Below are positions 46,759 through 55,145 of a stretch of 64,000 bases of DNA, in pieces; position 1 is the stretch's first letter, and the number at the start of each line of letters is the position of its first letter. The DNA lies in assembly GCF_018408855.1 (NCBI RefSeq), contig NZ_AP024322.1:1240001-1304000 (forward strand), given 5' to 3'. Below the pieces are notes generated by a model. The model ran no database searches and was not told the origin of the DNA. It saw nothing but the letters and a program-made list of their open reading frames with translations. The translations under genes were made by a program, and so were the position numbers. The DNA comes from Caballeronia sp. NK8 (GTDB taxonomy: Bacteria > Pseudomonadota > Gammaproteobacteria > Burkholderiales > Burkholderiaceae).

Positions 46759-48333
46759 ATGGGCGACGCCATTTCCAAGTCGACCACGCCACCGCGCCTG
46801 GCGTTGTCGGGTATCAGCAAACAATATCCGTCCGTCAAGGCCAATGACGGCGTGAATCTCGTCGTCATGCCGGGCGAAATCCACGCCGTGCTCGGCGAGA
46901 ACGGGGCGGGCAAGTCCACGCTGATGAAGATCATCTACGGCGCGGTGCGCCCGGATGAAGGCGAGATCCGCTGGCAGGGCGAGGCGGTGGAGATCGGCAG
47001 CCCGGCCGCCGCGCGCAAGCTCGGCATCGGCATGGTGTTCCAGCACTTTTCCCTCTTCGAGACGCTGACGGTCGCCGAGAACATCGCGCTCGCGCTCGAC
47101 GAGAAGTTCGACATGAAAGCCTTGGGCAAGCGCATCCGCGAAGTGTCGAAGGACTATGGCCTCGATGTCGATCCGCAGCGTCATGTGCACAGTCTGACCG
47201 TGGGCGAGCGGCAGCGCGTGGAAATCGTGCGCTGTCTGCTGCAGAATCCGCGTCTGCTCATCATGGACGAACCGACTTCGGTGCTCACGCCGCAAGCGGT
47301 CCAGAAACTCTTCAAGGTGTTGCGCCGGCTCGCGTCCGAAGGCTGCAGCATTCTCTACATCAGCCACAAGCTCGACGAAATCCAGTCGCTCTGCGAAAAC
47401 GCCACCGTGATGCGCGGCGGCCGCGTGACCGGCAACGTCGATCCGCGCAAGGAAACGCAGGCGTCGCTCGCGCAACTGATGGTTGGCCATTCGCTGCCCG
47501 ATTACACGCGGCGCGAGCACAATCCGGGCGACGTGCGGCTCGCGGTGAAGAATCTGTCCGTGGCGAGTCCGGATCCGTTCGGCACGTCGCTGGAGAACGT
47601 GTCATTCGCGGTGCACGCGGGCGAGATCTTCGGCATCGCGGGCGTTTCGGGGAACGGGCAGGCCGAACTGCTCGCGGCGCTGTCGGGCGAGATTCGCGAC
47701 CGGCACGTCGCGACGGATGCCGTATCGATCTGCGGCAAGCCCGCCGCGCGACTGACGGCGGGCGGACGGCGCAGGCTCGGTTTCGCGTTCGTGCCTGAAG
47801 AACGCCTCGGGCGCGGCGCGGTTCCCGCGATGTCGCTCGCCGACAACGGCCTGCTCACCGCGCATCGCGAGAACATGGTGCGCGGCGGCTGGATCAGGGC
47901 GGCCACGGTGAAGGCGTTCGCCCAACGCTGCATCGAATCGTTCGACGTGCGCTGCGGCGGCAGCGACGCGCTCGCGCAAAGCCTCTCGGGAGGCAATTTG
48001 CAGAAGTTCATCGTCGGGCGCGAGATTCTTCAGGAGCCGAAGGTGCTCGTGGTCGCTCAGCCGACCTGGGGCGTCGATGTCGGCGCGGCGGGCTTCATCC
48101 GCCAGCAACTGCTCGATCTGTCGGCGCGCGGCGTCGCGATCCTCGTGATTTCCGAAGAGCTGGAAGAACTGTTCGATATCTGCGACCGGCTCGCCGTGAT
48201 CGCGCGCGGCAAGCTCTCGCCGGTGCGCAAGACGAGTGAAACCAACGCGGAGGAAGTCGGCCTCTTCATGGCCGGCCTTTTCGAAGGCAAGCCTGCGACC
48301 GCTGCCGAACCCGACTCTCTCTTGAAGCACTAA
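46759..48333 (+). CDS. BMP-family (purine nucleoside-type) ABC transporter ATPase
   Basis: 524 aa with two fused nucleotide-binding domains. First: Walker A GENGAGKST (about 48-56), FQHFSLFETLTVAENIALAL, signature LTVGERQRVEIVR, Walker B LLIMDEPTSVLT. Second: degenerate Walker A ASGNGQ-like (GVSGNGQAELLAALSG), signature LSGGNLQKFIVGRE, and Walker B VLVVAQPTWGVD with Gln in place of the catalytic Glu. That asymmetry is normal for the RbsA/NupO class. Together with the two permeases and the BMP lipoprotein-like binding protein it forms a nucleoside/purine importer. Confidence 0.92.
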   Translation: MGDAISKSTTPPRLALSGISKQYPSVKANDGVNLVVMPGEIHAVLGENGAGKSTLMKIIYGAVRPDEGEIRWQGEAVEIGSPAAARKLGIGMVFQHFSLFETLTVAENIALALDEKFDMKALGKRIREVSKDYGLDVDPQRHVHSLTVGERQRVEIVRCLLQNPRLLIMDEPTSVLTPQAVQKLFKVLRRLASEGCSILYISHKLDEIQSLCENATVMRGGRVTGNVDPRKETQASLAQLMVGHSLPDYTRREHNPGDVRLAVKNLSVASPDPFGTSLENVSFAVHAGEIFGIAGVSGNGQAELLAALSGEIRDRHVATDAVSICGKPAARLTAGGRRRLGFAFVPEERLGRGAVPAMSLADNGLLTAHRENMVRGGWIRAATVKAFAQRCIESFDVRCGGSDALAQSLSGGNLQKFIVGREILQEPKVLVVAQPTWGVDVGAAGFIRQQLLDLSARGVAILVISEELEELFDICDRLAVIARGKLSPVRKTSETNAEEVGLFMAGLFEGKPATAAEPDSLLKH

Positions 48334-48338
48334 GCACG

Positions 48339-49445
48339 ATGATCTTTCCCTATCGACTCGAAGCGCGCCCGACGCCCTCGCGCGTCATGCAGCTCGCGGT
48401 GCCGGTGGTCGCCGCCGTCGCGACGCTCATCATCGGCTTTCTGATTTTCAGCCTCGTCGGGCAGGACCCGCTGCGCGCGATGCACGCGTTCTTCATCGAT
48501 CCGCTTGCGAGCGTCAACGGCTGGTCAGAACTCGTGCTGAAAGCGTCGCCGCTGTGCCTGATCGGGCTCGGGCTCGCGGTCGGCTATCGCGCGAACGTGT
48601 GGAACATCGGCGCGGAAGGGCAGATGCTGCTCGGCGGCATCGTCGCGGGCGGCATCGCGATTCATGCCGGCGATGCGTCCGGCTGGTGGACGCTGCCGTT
48701 GATGATGCTCGGCGGCATCGTCGGCGGCATGCTGTGGGCGGCGATTCCCGCGCTGCTCAAGAGCCGCTTCAACACCAACGAAATCCTGACGAGCCTGATG
48801 CTCACCTACGTCGCGACGCAGTTGCTCATCTACCTCGTGAGCGGCCCGTGGCGCGACCCCGAAGGCATGAACTTCCCGATCTCGGCGATGTTCGGCGACG
48901 ACGCGCTGTTCCCGCGCCTCTACGGCGACTGGCACTGGAGCTGGCTCAAGGGCACGCGCATCAACGCGTCGGTGTTTCTGACGGCGATCGCGATTCCCTG
49001 CGTGTGGCTCTTCATGCGCAAGAGCTTCGCGGGCTTCCGGATGAACGTCGGCGGTCTCGCGCCGCTCGCCGCGCGCTACGCCGGCTTCTCCGACAAGAAG
49101 ACGATCTGGACCTCGCTGCTGCTCTCCGGCGGCCTCGCGGGGCTGGCCGGCATGGGCGAAGTGGCCGGTCCCATTGGACAGTTGCAGGCGGGCTGGTCGC
49201 CGGGCTACGGCTTCACCGCGATCATCGTCGTGTTCGTGGGGCGGCTGCATCCGGTGGGCATCGTGCTCGCCAGTCTGCTGATGGCGCTGCTGTATCTCGG
49301 CGGCGAAGCGGTGCAGACCTCGCTGCAACTGCCGCAGGCGCTCGCGGGCGTGTTTCAGGGCTTGCTGCTCTTCTGCCTGCTCGGCTGCGATCTCTTCGTG
49401 AATTACCGCATCAAGCGCAGGACGCCCGCGCATCACGCCGCATAA
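48339..49445 (+). CDS. ABC transporter permease (BMP system, first)
   Basis: 368 aa, BPD_transp_2 family with about ten membrane helices. Characteristic segments are GYRANVWNIGAEGQMLLGGI near residue 82 and FNTNEILTSLMLTYVATQLL. It pairs with the second permease downstream as in NupP/NupQ systems. It starts five bases after the ATPase stop. Confidence 0.9.
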   Translation: MIFPYRLEARPTPSRVMQLAVPVVAAVATLIIGFLIFSLVGQDPLRAMHAFFIDPLASVNGWSELVLKASPLCLIGLGLAVGYRANVWNIGAEGQMLLGGIVAGGIAIHAGDASGWWTLPLMMLGGIVGGMLWAAIPALLKSRFNTNEILTSLMLTYVATQLLIYLVSGPWRDPEGMNFPISAMFGDDALFPRLYGDWHWSWLKGTRINASVFLTAIAIPCVWLFMRKSFAGFRMNVGGLAPLAARYAGFSDKKTIWTSLLLSGGLAGLAGMGEVAGPIGQLQAGWSPGYGFTAIIVVFVGRLHPVGIVLASLLMALLYLGGEAVQTSLQLPQALAGVFQGLLLFCLLGCDLFVNYRIKRRTPAHHAA

Positions 49446-49458
49446 GAGGCACGACAAC

Positions 49459-50388
49459 ATGGATATCAATCAAGCCGGCAACCTCGCTTCGAGCGCCGTG
49501 ATCGCCGCGATCCCGCTGATGTACGCTGGCGCGGGCGAACTCGTCGCCGAAAAATCGGGCGTACTGAATCTCGGCGTCGAAGGGATGATGCTGATGGGCG
49601 CGGTCGCGGGCTACGCCGTCACCGCGATCACGGGCAATCCGTGGCTGGGCATCGTCGCGTCCGTGTTCGCCGGGCTCGCGATGGCGCTTCTGTTTGGCTT
49701 TCTCACCATCACGATGCTCGCCAATCAGGTTGCCACCGGCCTCTCGCTGACGATCTTCGGCATCGGCTTTTCGGCGTATATCGGCAAGCCGTACACGTCG
49801 GCGGCGGTGCGTGCGAGCATCGACGTCATGCCGATTCCCGGCCTCGCGAACATTCCCGTGCTCGGCCCCGCGATCTTCTCGCTCACGCCGCTCGGCTATC
49901 TCGCGTTCATCATGTTCGCGGTGATCGGCTGGTTCCTCTACAAGACGCGCGCGGGGCTCGTGCTGCGCTCGGTGGGCGAATCGCCGTCGGTGGCGCATTC
50001 GGTGGGTTTTCCGGTCGTCGGCGTGCGTTATGGCGCGACGCTCTTCGGCGGCGCGATGGCGGGCATCGCGGGCGGCTATTACTCGATCGTCTATCTGCAC
50101 GTCTGGCAGGAACAACTGACGTCGGGGCGCGGCTGGATCGCGCTCGCGCTCGTCGTGTTCGCGACGTGGCGGCCGGGGCGCCTCCTGATCGGCGCGTTGC
50201 TGTTCGGCGCGGTGATGGCGCTGCAGTTCTACGCGCAGGCGATCGGCGTGCCCGTGCCGACGCAGTTCCTCGCGATGTTGCCGTATATCGCGACCATCGT
50301 CGTGCTGGTGCTCATTTCGCGTAACGCGAACACGATCAAGCTCAACGCGCCCGCATCGCTCGGCAAGCCGTTCTTCGCGGCGAGTTGA
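49459..50388 (+). CDS. ABC transporter permease (BMP system, second)
   Basis: 309 aa, BPD_transp_2 family. Contains [20 protein letters not shown] near residue 20 and [20 protein letters not shown], the usual signature of the second permease in nucleoside importers. AGAGGCACGACAAC precedes the ATG. Co-transcribed with the first permease 13 bases upstream. Confidence 0.9.
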   Translation: MDINQAGNLASSAVIAAIPLMYAGAGELVAEKSGVLNLGVEGMMLMGAVAGYAVTAITGNPWLGIVASVFAGLAMALLFGFLTITMLANQVATGLSLTIFGIGFSAYIGKPYTSAAVRASIDVMPIPGLANIPVLGPAIFSLTPLGYLAFIMFAVIGWFLYKTRAGLVLRSVGESPSVAHSVGFPVVGVRYGATLFGGAMAGIAGGYYSIVYLHVWQEQLTSGRGWIALALVVFATWRPGRLLIGALLFGAVMALQFYAQAIGVPVPTQFLAMLPYIATIVVLVLISRNANTIKLNAPASLGKPFFAAS

Positions 50389-50496
50389 TGCTGTTGTTCT
50401 CGCGCAGCGTCGTGGTTTCGCTCTCATTTTTGACCGACCAAACTGATGCGGGCCTGCAATGCCGTTTCACACACAACATCGACCAGGAGAATCACA

Positions 50497-51582
50497 ATGA
50501 ATAAACCATGGCTGAAGGCGATCACCGCGACGGTCGCACTGTCCGCCACCGTCGCCGCGCTGAGCGCGCGCGCGGCGGACGCGCCGGGCGTCGCGTTCGT
50601 CTATCTCGGCAATCCGGGCGATGCGGGCTGGACCTTCGCGCACGACGCCGGCAGCAAGGAAGCCGAAGCGAAGTTCGGCAGCAAGATCAAGATCACGCGC
50701 GTGGAGAACGTGCCGGAGTCCGCGGACTCGGAACGCGTGTTCCGCGATCTCGCGAACAAGGGCAACAAGGTCATCTTCGCGACGAGCTTCGGCTATCAGG
50801 ATTTCGCGTTGAAGGTCGCGAAGGATTTTCCCGACACCATCTTCCTGACGGCGACCGGCTTCAAGAAAGCCAAGAACTTCGGCACCTATGACGTACGCAT
50901 GTATCAGGGCGCGTATCTGGCCGGCGTCGCCGCGGGCTATGTGACGAAGACGAACACGCTCGGCTTCGTGGCGTCGGTGCCGATTCCGGAAGTCGTGCGC
51001 AACATCAACGCGTACACGATGGGCGCGCGCTCGGTGAATCCGAAGGTCCATACGAAGGTCATCTGGATCAATAGCTGGTTCGATCCGGGCAAGGAAAAGC
51101 AGGCGGCCGAAACGCTGATTGGCCAGGGCGCGGACGTGCTCCTGCAGAACACCGATTCCAACGCGACGCTCAACACCGCCGCCGAGAAGAAGGTTTATGC
51201 CTTCGGCTGGGACTCGAACATGAAGAAGTTCGGTCCGAGCGCGCATCTGGGCTCGGTGGTCGCGCACTGGGGCGTGTACTACAACGAGGTCATTCCCAAG
51301 GTCCTCGACGGCACGTGGAAGAACGATCCGGTATGGCTCGGCATTCCGCAAAAAGCCGTGGATCTCGAAGACCTGAACAACGGCGTGATTCCCGCGAAGG
51401 CGCTGCAGGCGGTCGCTGCGAAGCGCGACGAACTGCACACTGGCAAGTGGGATGTGTTCAGTGGTCCGATCAAGGATCAGTCTGGCGCCGAGAAGGTGCC
51501 GGCGGGCAAGACGCTCACGGATCCGGAATTGCAGCGGATCAACTGGTATGTCGAAGGCGTCGACGGGTCGTTGCCGAAGTAA
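50497..51582 (+). CDS. BMP-family substrate-binding protein
   Basis: 361 aa from MNKPWLKAITATVALSATVA, preceded by CAGGAGA; an upstream in-frame ATG at 50446 is less likely. It has a Sec signal peptide ending at an ARA-A site, not a lipobox. The Bmp (PnrA/Med-like) domain follows: VAFVYLGNPGDAGWTFAHDA, FATSFGYQDFALKVAKDFPD, and the Trp/Phe-lined site region around IWINSWFDPGKEKQAA. It would bind purine nucleosides or bases for the adjacent importer. Adjacency to 8-oxoguanine deaminase suggests oxidised or normal purines. Confidence 0.92.
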   Translation: MNKPWLKAITATVALSATVAALSARAADAPGVAFVYLGNPGDAGWTFAHDAGSKEAEAKFGSKIKITRVENVPESADSERVFRDLANKGNKVIFATSFGYQDFALKVAKDFPDTIFLTATGFKKAKNFGTYDVRMYQGAYLAGVAAGYVTKTNTLGFVASVPIPEVVRNINAYTMGARSVNPKVHTKVIWINSWFDPGKEKQAAETLIGQGADVLLQNTDSNATLNTAAEKKVYAFGWDSNMKKFGPSAHLGSVVAHWGVYYNEVIPKVLDGTWKNDPVWLGIPQKAVDLEDLNNGVIPAKALQAVAAKRDELHTGKWDVFSGPIKDQSGAEKVPAGKTLTDPELQRINWYVEGVDGSLPK

Positions 51583-51612
51583 GCGCGCGCGTTCGGTCCG
51601 CGCAAAGACAAA

Positions 51613-51646
51613 CCGCGCTTCGTTGCGAAACGAAGCGCGGTTTTTT
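51613..51646 (+). terminator. Strong terminator after the ABC operon
   Basis: Perfect 12-bp stem CCGCGCTTCGTT / AACGAAGCGCGG with loop GCGA and six T. Confidence 0.93.
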
Positions 51647-51665
51647 CATGCGACGCAGCCACGCA

Positions 51666-51872
51666 TCAATCGATACGCAGTCCCACCTTGATCGTCACCT
51701 GCCAGTGCAGGATCTTGCCATCCTCGATGTGTCCGCGCGTCTCCACCACTTCGAACCAGTGCATATTGCGCAGCGTCTTCGATGCCTTCTCGAGCGCGAC
51801 GTGCACGGCATCGTCGCTCGACTTCGGCGAGGAGCCGGTGAGTTCGATCTGCTTGTAGACGTGTTCCGACAT
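51666..51872 (-). CDS. Dodecin family flavin-storage protein
   Basis: 68 aa, typical dodecin length. The sequence MSEHVYKQIELTGSSPKSSD and the GHIEDGKILHWQVTIKVGL block, with the flavin-stacking Trp, identify it. Dodecins assemble as hollow 12-mers that bind FMN, riboflavin or CoA and buffer free flavin. GGAGA precedes the ATG on the reverse strand. It is a single-gene unit. Confidence 0.92.
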   Translation of the reverse strand: MSEHVYKQIELTGSSPKSSDDAVHVALEKASKTLRNMHWFEVVETRGHIEDGKILHWQVTIKVGLRID

Positions 51873-52092
51873 GGTGTTCTCCTTGTAGTGACCCGTTGTG
51901 TCGCGAGAAGCTCGCAGTACCGGTGCAGCAACGCACGCGCCACGCTTTCGCGCGTGGCTTCCATTAAAGGACAGGAAAGCGCGCACGAGTAGTGGGGGTT
52001 TGCGCGAAGCGCGCCAGCGCGCGCGACAATGCGCGGGCCTCGTGGATGAGGCCCGCACACATCGGTGCAGAACGGGGAGGATCAGGAAAAGA

Positions 52093-52539
52093 TCAGCGCA
52101 GCGGCCGCGAGGCGGCGTCGCCCGCGTCCTGGCGGCGCGTGCCGCGACGTCTGCGCGCGGAAACCGTCGCGCCGAATTCGCTCAGAATCTGCGCGCGGGC
52201 GCGGCTCGCGAATACGAGGAAACCGAAACCGTTCGCCTCGTACCAGTAACCGCCGTTCTCCAGACCATCGAGCGGCTGCTCGAGCGCATTGGTGATCGAT
52301 TCGACACAGCGCCTGTGCAGCTCGTCGATGGCCGGATACGGCGGCTGTGCGCCGCGCACGCTGCACAGCAGGACATCGAGCCCCGGCAGAACGTGCGCGT
52401 ACAGAACCGGCTCATCCTGAGCGCGAGCACGGGCAATCTTCGTGTCTAATTGACCGAATGGCTTGAAATGCCGCAGCACGGCGAGAAAAGACTCGTCGCC
52501 ATCGGCCTTCACGCGTTTACGCTTTTTCGGGAAGGACAT
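52093..52539 (-). CDS. Hypothetical protein, small basic-tailed, unknown family
   Basis: 148 aa from MSFPKKRKRVKADGDESFLA; the open frame continues 59 codons upstream without a good start. The N-terminus is Lys/Arg-rich (KKRKRVK). The middle is a compact alpha/beta segment (DEPVLYAHVLPGLDVLLCSV, ELHRRCVESITNALEQ, NGGYWYEANGFGFLVFASRA), and the C-terminus is Arg-rich. I do not recognise a family. It stands alone between dodecin and mscL on the same strand. Confidence 0.6.
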   Translation of the reverse strand: MSFPKKRKRVKADGDESFLAVLRHFKPFGQLDTKIARARAQDEPVLYAHVLPGLDVLLCSVRGAQPPYPAIDELHRRCVESITNALEQPLDGLENGGYWYEANGFGFLVFASRARAQILSEFGATVSARRRRGTRRQDAGDAASRPLR

Positions 52540-52905
52540 AAAAACTCGCCTGAAAAAGAATTGCAAGAAACGCAGCGTCCTCATGCGGCCACTCCCGTCT
52601 TGCGCGCCGCACGTCGATCTTTTATAGCGCATCGATGTGATTAGGTCACGGTGAATCGGACGATTCGATGATTGACCGGCAAAGGTGCCAGCGCACATCC
52701 ATGGCGCACGATTCATGCCGATGACCGTTTGGCGGCCCGCTTGGCATCTCTCAGAGCATCTGTCTCAATAATAGTCCTGCTCTTCCCCGCGCGAGCAGCT
52801 TTCGTAAAGAAAAATGCGGGTGGGGGCACCAACGGTGTGGGGTGCAACAGGGCAGACCTACCCAACGCCGCGCGGGTTCCACGGCCCGCGCGGGGGTTTG
52901 CCCGG
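52540..52905. other. Intergenic region with hairpin downstream of mscL
   Basis: 366 bases. A perfect 9-bp hairpin CCGCGCGGG / CCCGCGCGG (52868-52893) directly after the mscL stop may terminate mscL. The remainder should carry the promoter of the reverse-strand gene at 52,539; no gene seen. Confidence 0.5.
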
Positions 52906-53346
52906 CTAGACGCGCGGGGACTTCTTGAGTTCGTCGCGAATCTCGCGCAGCAGCAGCACGTCTTCCGGGGTCGCGGGGGGTGCGGCTTCGGCCGGCTTGC
53001 GCAGATTGTTGATGAACTTGACCATCAGAAAGATGATGAACGCAAGGATGATGAAGTTGATCAGCACGGTGATGAACGAGCCGTAGCCGAACACCGCCAC
53101 GCCCGCGGTCTGCAAATCCTTGTAGGAATCGGGATTGCCTTTGAAGGTTGGCGGTATCTGCCCGAGTTTTACGAACAGATTCGAAAAATCGAGACCGCCC
53201 GTCGCGAGCCCGACCACCGGCATGATCAAATCCTTGACGATGGAGTTCACGATCGTCGAAAAGGCGCCGCCGATGATGACACCGACCGCGAGGTCCATGA
53301 CGTTGCCCTTGAGGGCGAAGTTCTTGAATTCCTCAATCATGCTCAT
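52906..53346 (-). CDS. mscL: Large-conductance mechanosensitive channel
   Basis: 146 aa. The amphipathic N-terminus [20 protein letters not shown] and the pore-lining first helix ([20 protein letters not shown]) are followed by a periplasmic loop, second helix ([20 protein letters not shown]) and the cytoplasmic helix bundle. The channel opens under membrane tension to release solutes on hypo-osmotic shock. Complete, single-gene unit. Confidence 0.97.
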   Translation of the reverse strand: MSMIEEFKNFALKGNVMDLAVGVIIGGAFSTIVNSIVKDLIMPVVGLATGGLDFSNLFVKLGQIPPTFKGNPDSYKDLQTAGVAVFGYGSFITVLINFIILAFIIFLMVKFINNLRKPAEAAPPATPEDVLLLREIRDELKKSPRV

Positions 53347-53515
53347 GCGCGGCTTCCTCCAGTTTGAGTTAGACGGTTGTGCGGGCTAAAGCGGCAGCAA
53401 GGGATATGCCATTGAAGCGCCCGCGAAACGTGCAGCAAGGCGCGTTTCATCGGCGGGCGCCACGATAATGATAGTCAATTCGACCGCGTGACGCCCGCGC
53501 GCCGAAAAAACGGCA

Positions 53516-54901
53516 TCACGCGGCGGGCACGCGTCCCACGGTGATCGCGGCACAGAAGGCGGCGTGGTCCGCGACCGTCTGCGCGCCGTAGCGCTCGGCC
53601 CACATCGCGAAGGCCGCGTCGAGCCGGTCCGAATTGCCGCAGTAGCCCGCGATGAGCGCGGCGTCGCCGGTGCGCGCGTGGGCGCGGGCGAGCAGCAGGC
53701 CGAGGCACCACGCGTAGAAATCGAAGGTGGCGCCATGCAGCCAGTCGACGGGAATCGAGCCGCGAATCTGTTTCATCTGGCGTACGTAGAAATCGCGTCC
53801 GGAGATGGTCGTCCAGCCGAGCAGCGCGTCCGATGAATTCTGCATCAGCCGTTGCCCATGCACGACGCGCCGTCCCTGATGCCGATACGGCTCCGGCAGC
53901 GCCGGCACGAAGGGCGCGGCGGCAGGCACGATGCCTTCCTTCACCTGCATGAAAAGCGGGTCGCCGAGCGCGCGGCCGAGCATCAGCACGAGATACGCGC
54001 GCGTGCCGACGCTCCCCACGCCGACCACGCGATGCGCGACATCCACGACGTCGTACCGCTCGAGCATCATGCGCCACTCGCCCGCGATGGTCTGCAGATA
54101 CGCCTTCAGTCCATCGATCACATGATTTTTCTCGGCGCCGTCGAGCTTCGTGAGAATCGGCGGATCGACCTTGAAGCGATAGCTCTTGCCCGCCGGCTCC
54201 GCGACTTTCGCGAGCATGGTCGCGTGCGAACGTTTCATCGCACGCTCGACCGTTTTCTCGATGGTCGCTTTTTCGTCGGCGTCGAGCGGGGTCGGCGCGT
54301 CCATGTGCAGCGCGCTCGCGTAGGAGCGCATCTGCCACAGATCGTAGGGGCTCACTTGCCACAGCCTGGCCATCGTCGTGCGATACGCGGCGCACGCCGA
54401 GCGCACCGCGCGCTCGCGCCCGGCCGAGTCGACGCCGTTTTCGCGCGCCGCGACGTTGATGCTCGCGGTCAGGCGCTTGAGGTCCCATTCCCACGGGCCG
54501 ACCAGCGTTTCGTCGAAATCGTTCAGGTCGAACACGACGTCCTGGCGCGGCGTGCGAAACAGGCCAAAGTTATTGATGTGCGCGTCGCCGTCGATGATCA
54601 CGTTGTGCCCCATCGACGGCGACTTCGCCAGATCCCACGCCATCACGGTCGCGGAGCCGCGCAGGAACGCGAACGGCGACTCGGCCATGCGCTGCATGCG
54701 CAACGGGATCAGCCGCTCCTGCCGGCCCGCGTTGCCGGCGAGCACGCGTTCGACGGGATCGGGGCGATCGGGCGCGGGCGCCCACGCGCCGTGTGCGTCG
54801 AACGGAACGGCGTCGCGCAGCGCGCGGCCAGCGGCGCGGCTCTCTTCGGCCGTGCCGTTGATCTGTGTATTCGTCGAGGCGGAATCGGGGCGGGTGGACA
54901 A
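53516..54901 (-). CDS. DUF2252-family protein (kinase-like fold suspected)
   Basis: 461 aa from a TTG at 54901 chosen because AAGGAGAG lies six bases upstream. An alternative TTG at 54943 adds 14 residues, and no ATG is available near the 5' end. DUF2252 hallmarks are present: PFAFLRGSATVMAWDLA, VIIDGDAHINNFGLF, VFDLNDFDETLVGPWEWDLKR (catalytic-loop and metal-site-like Asp residues as in aminoglycoside phosphotransferase folds) and the C-terminal WCLGLLLARAHARTGD. Biochemical role unknown. Divergent from glgX. Confidence 0.85.
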   Translation of the reverse strand: MSTRPDSASTNTQINGTAEESRAAGRALRDAVPFDAHGAWAPAPDRPDPVERVLAGNAGRQERLIPLRMQRMAESPFAFLRGSATVMAWDLAKSPSMGHNVIIDGDAHINNFGLFRTPRQDVVFDLNDFDETLVGPWEWDLKRLTASINVAARENGVDSAGRERAVRSACAAYRTTMARLWQVSPYDLWQMRSYASALHMDAPTPLDADEKATIEKTVERAMKRSHATMLAKVAEPAGKSYRFKVDPPILTKLDGAEKNHVIDGLKAYLQTIAGEWRMMLERYDVVDVAHRVVGVGSVGTRAYLVLMLGRALGDPLFMQVKEGIVPAAAPFVPALPEPYRHQGRRVVHGQRLMQNSSDALLGWTTISGRDFYVRQMKQIRGSIPVDWLHGATFDFYAWCLGLLLARAHARTGDAALIAGYCGNSDRLDAAFAMWAERYGAQTVADHAAFCAAITVGRVPAA

Positions 54902-55145
54902 GGCGTGCTCTCCTTCGGCGATGGGGCGTCGGTCGCTCGCCAAGCATTTGACGCACCCGACAGGAACGTTTTACACGCAGCACGCGGCGGCGAGAAGCGA
55001 CCGCGCGTCGGACGGCCCGAAGACAGGCCGCGCGCCGATACGGCAAACGGGCACACGAAATGCTTCTTACGATCCGCCTGAAGCCCCGCAATGCCACCGC
55101 ACGATCCCGACGCCGCGCGCGTCAACCATTCGAATACATCATCTC

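Noticed and set aside
48052..48090. Gln replacing the Walker B Glu in the second ATPase domain as an inactivating mutation
   Set aside because: Asymmetric, degenerate second sites are usual in RbsA/NupO-type fused ATPases, so this is family-typical.
54378..55145. In-frame 256-codon extension upstream of glgX giving a 992-aa protein
   Set aside because: It lies antisense to the DUF2252 gene, has Arg/Ser-rich shadow composition, and the true GlgX start MANELRIAEG is clear.
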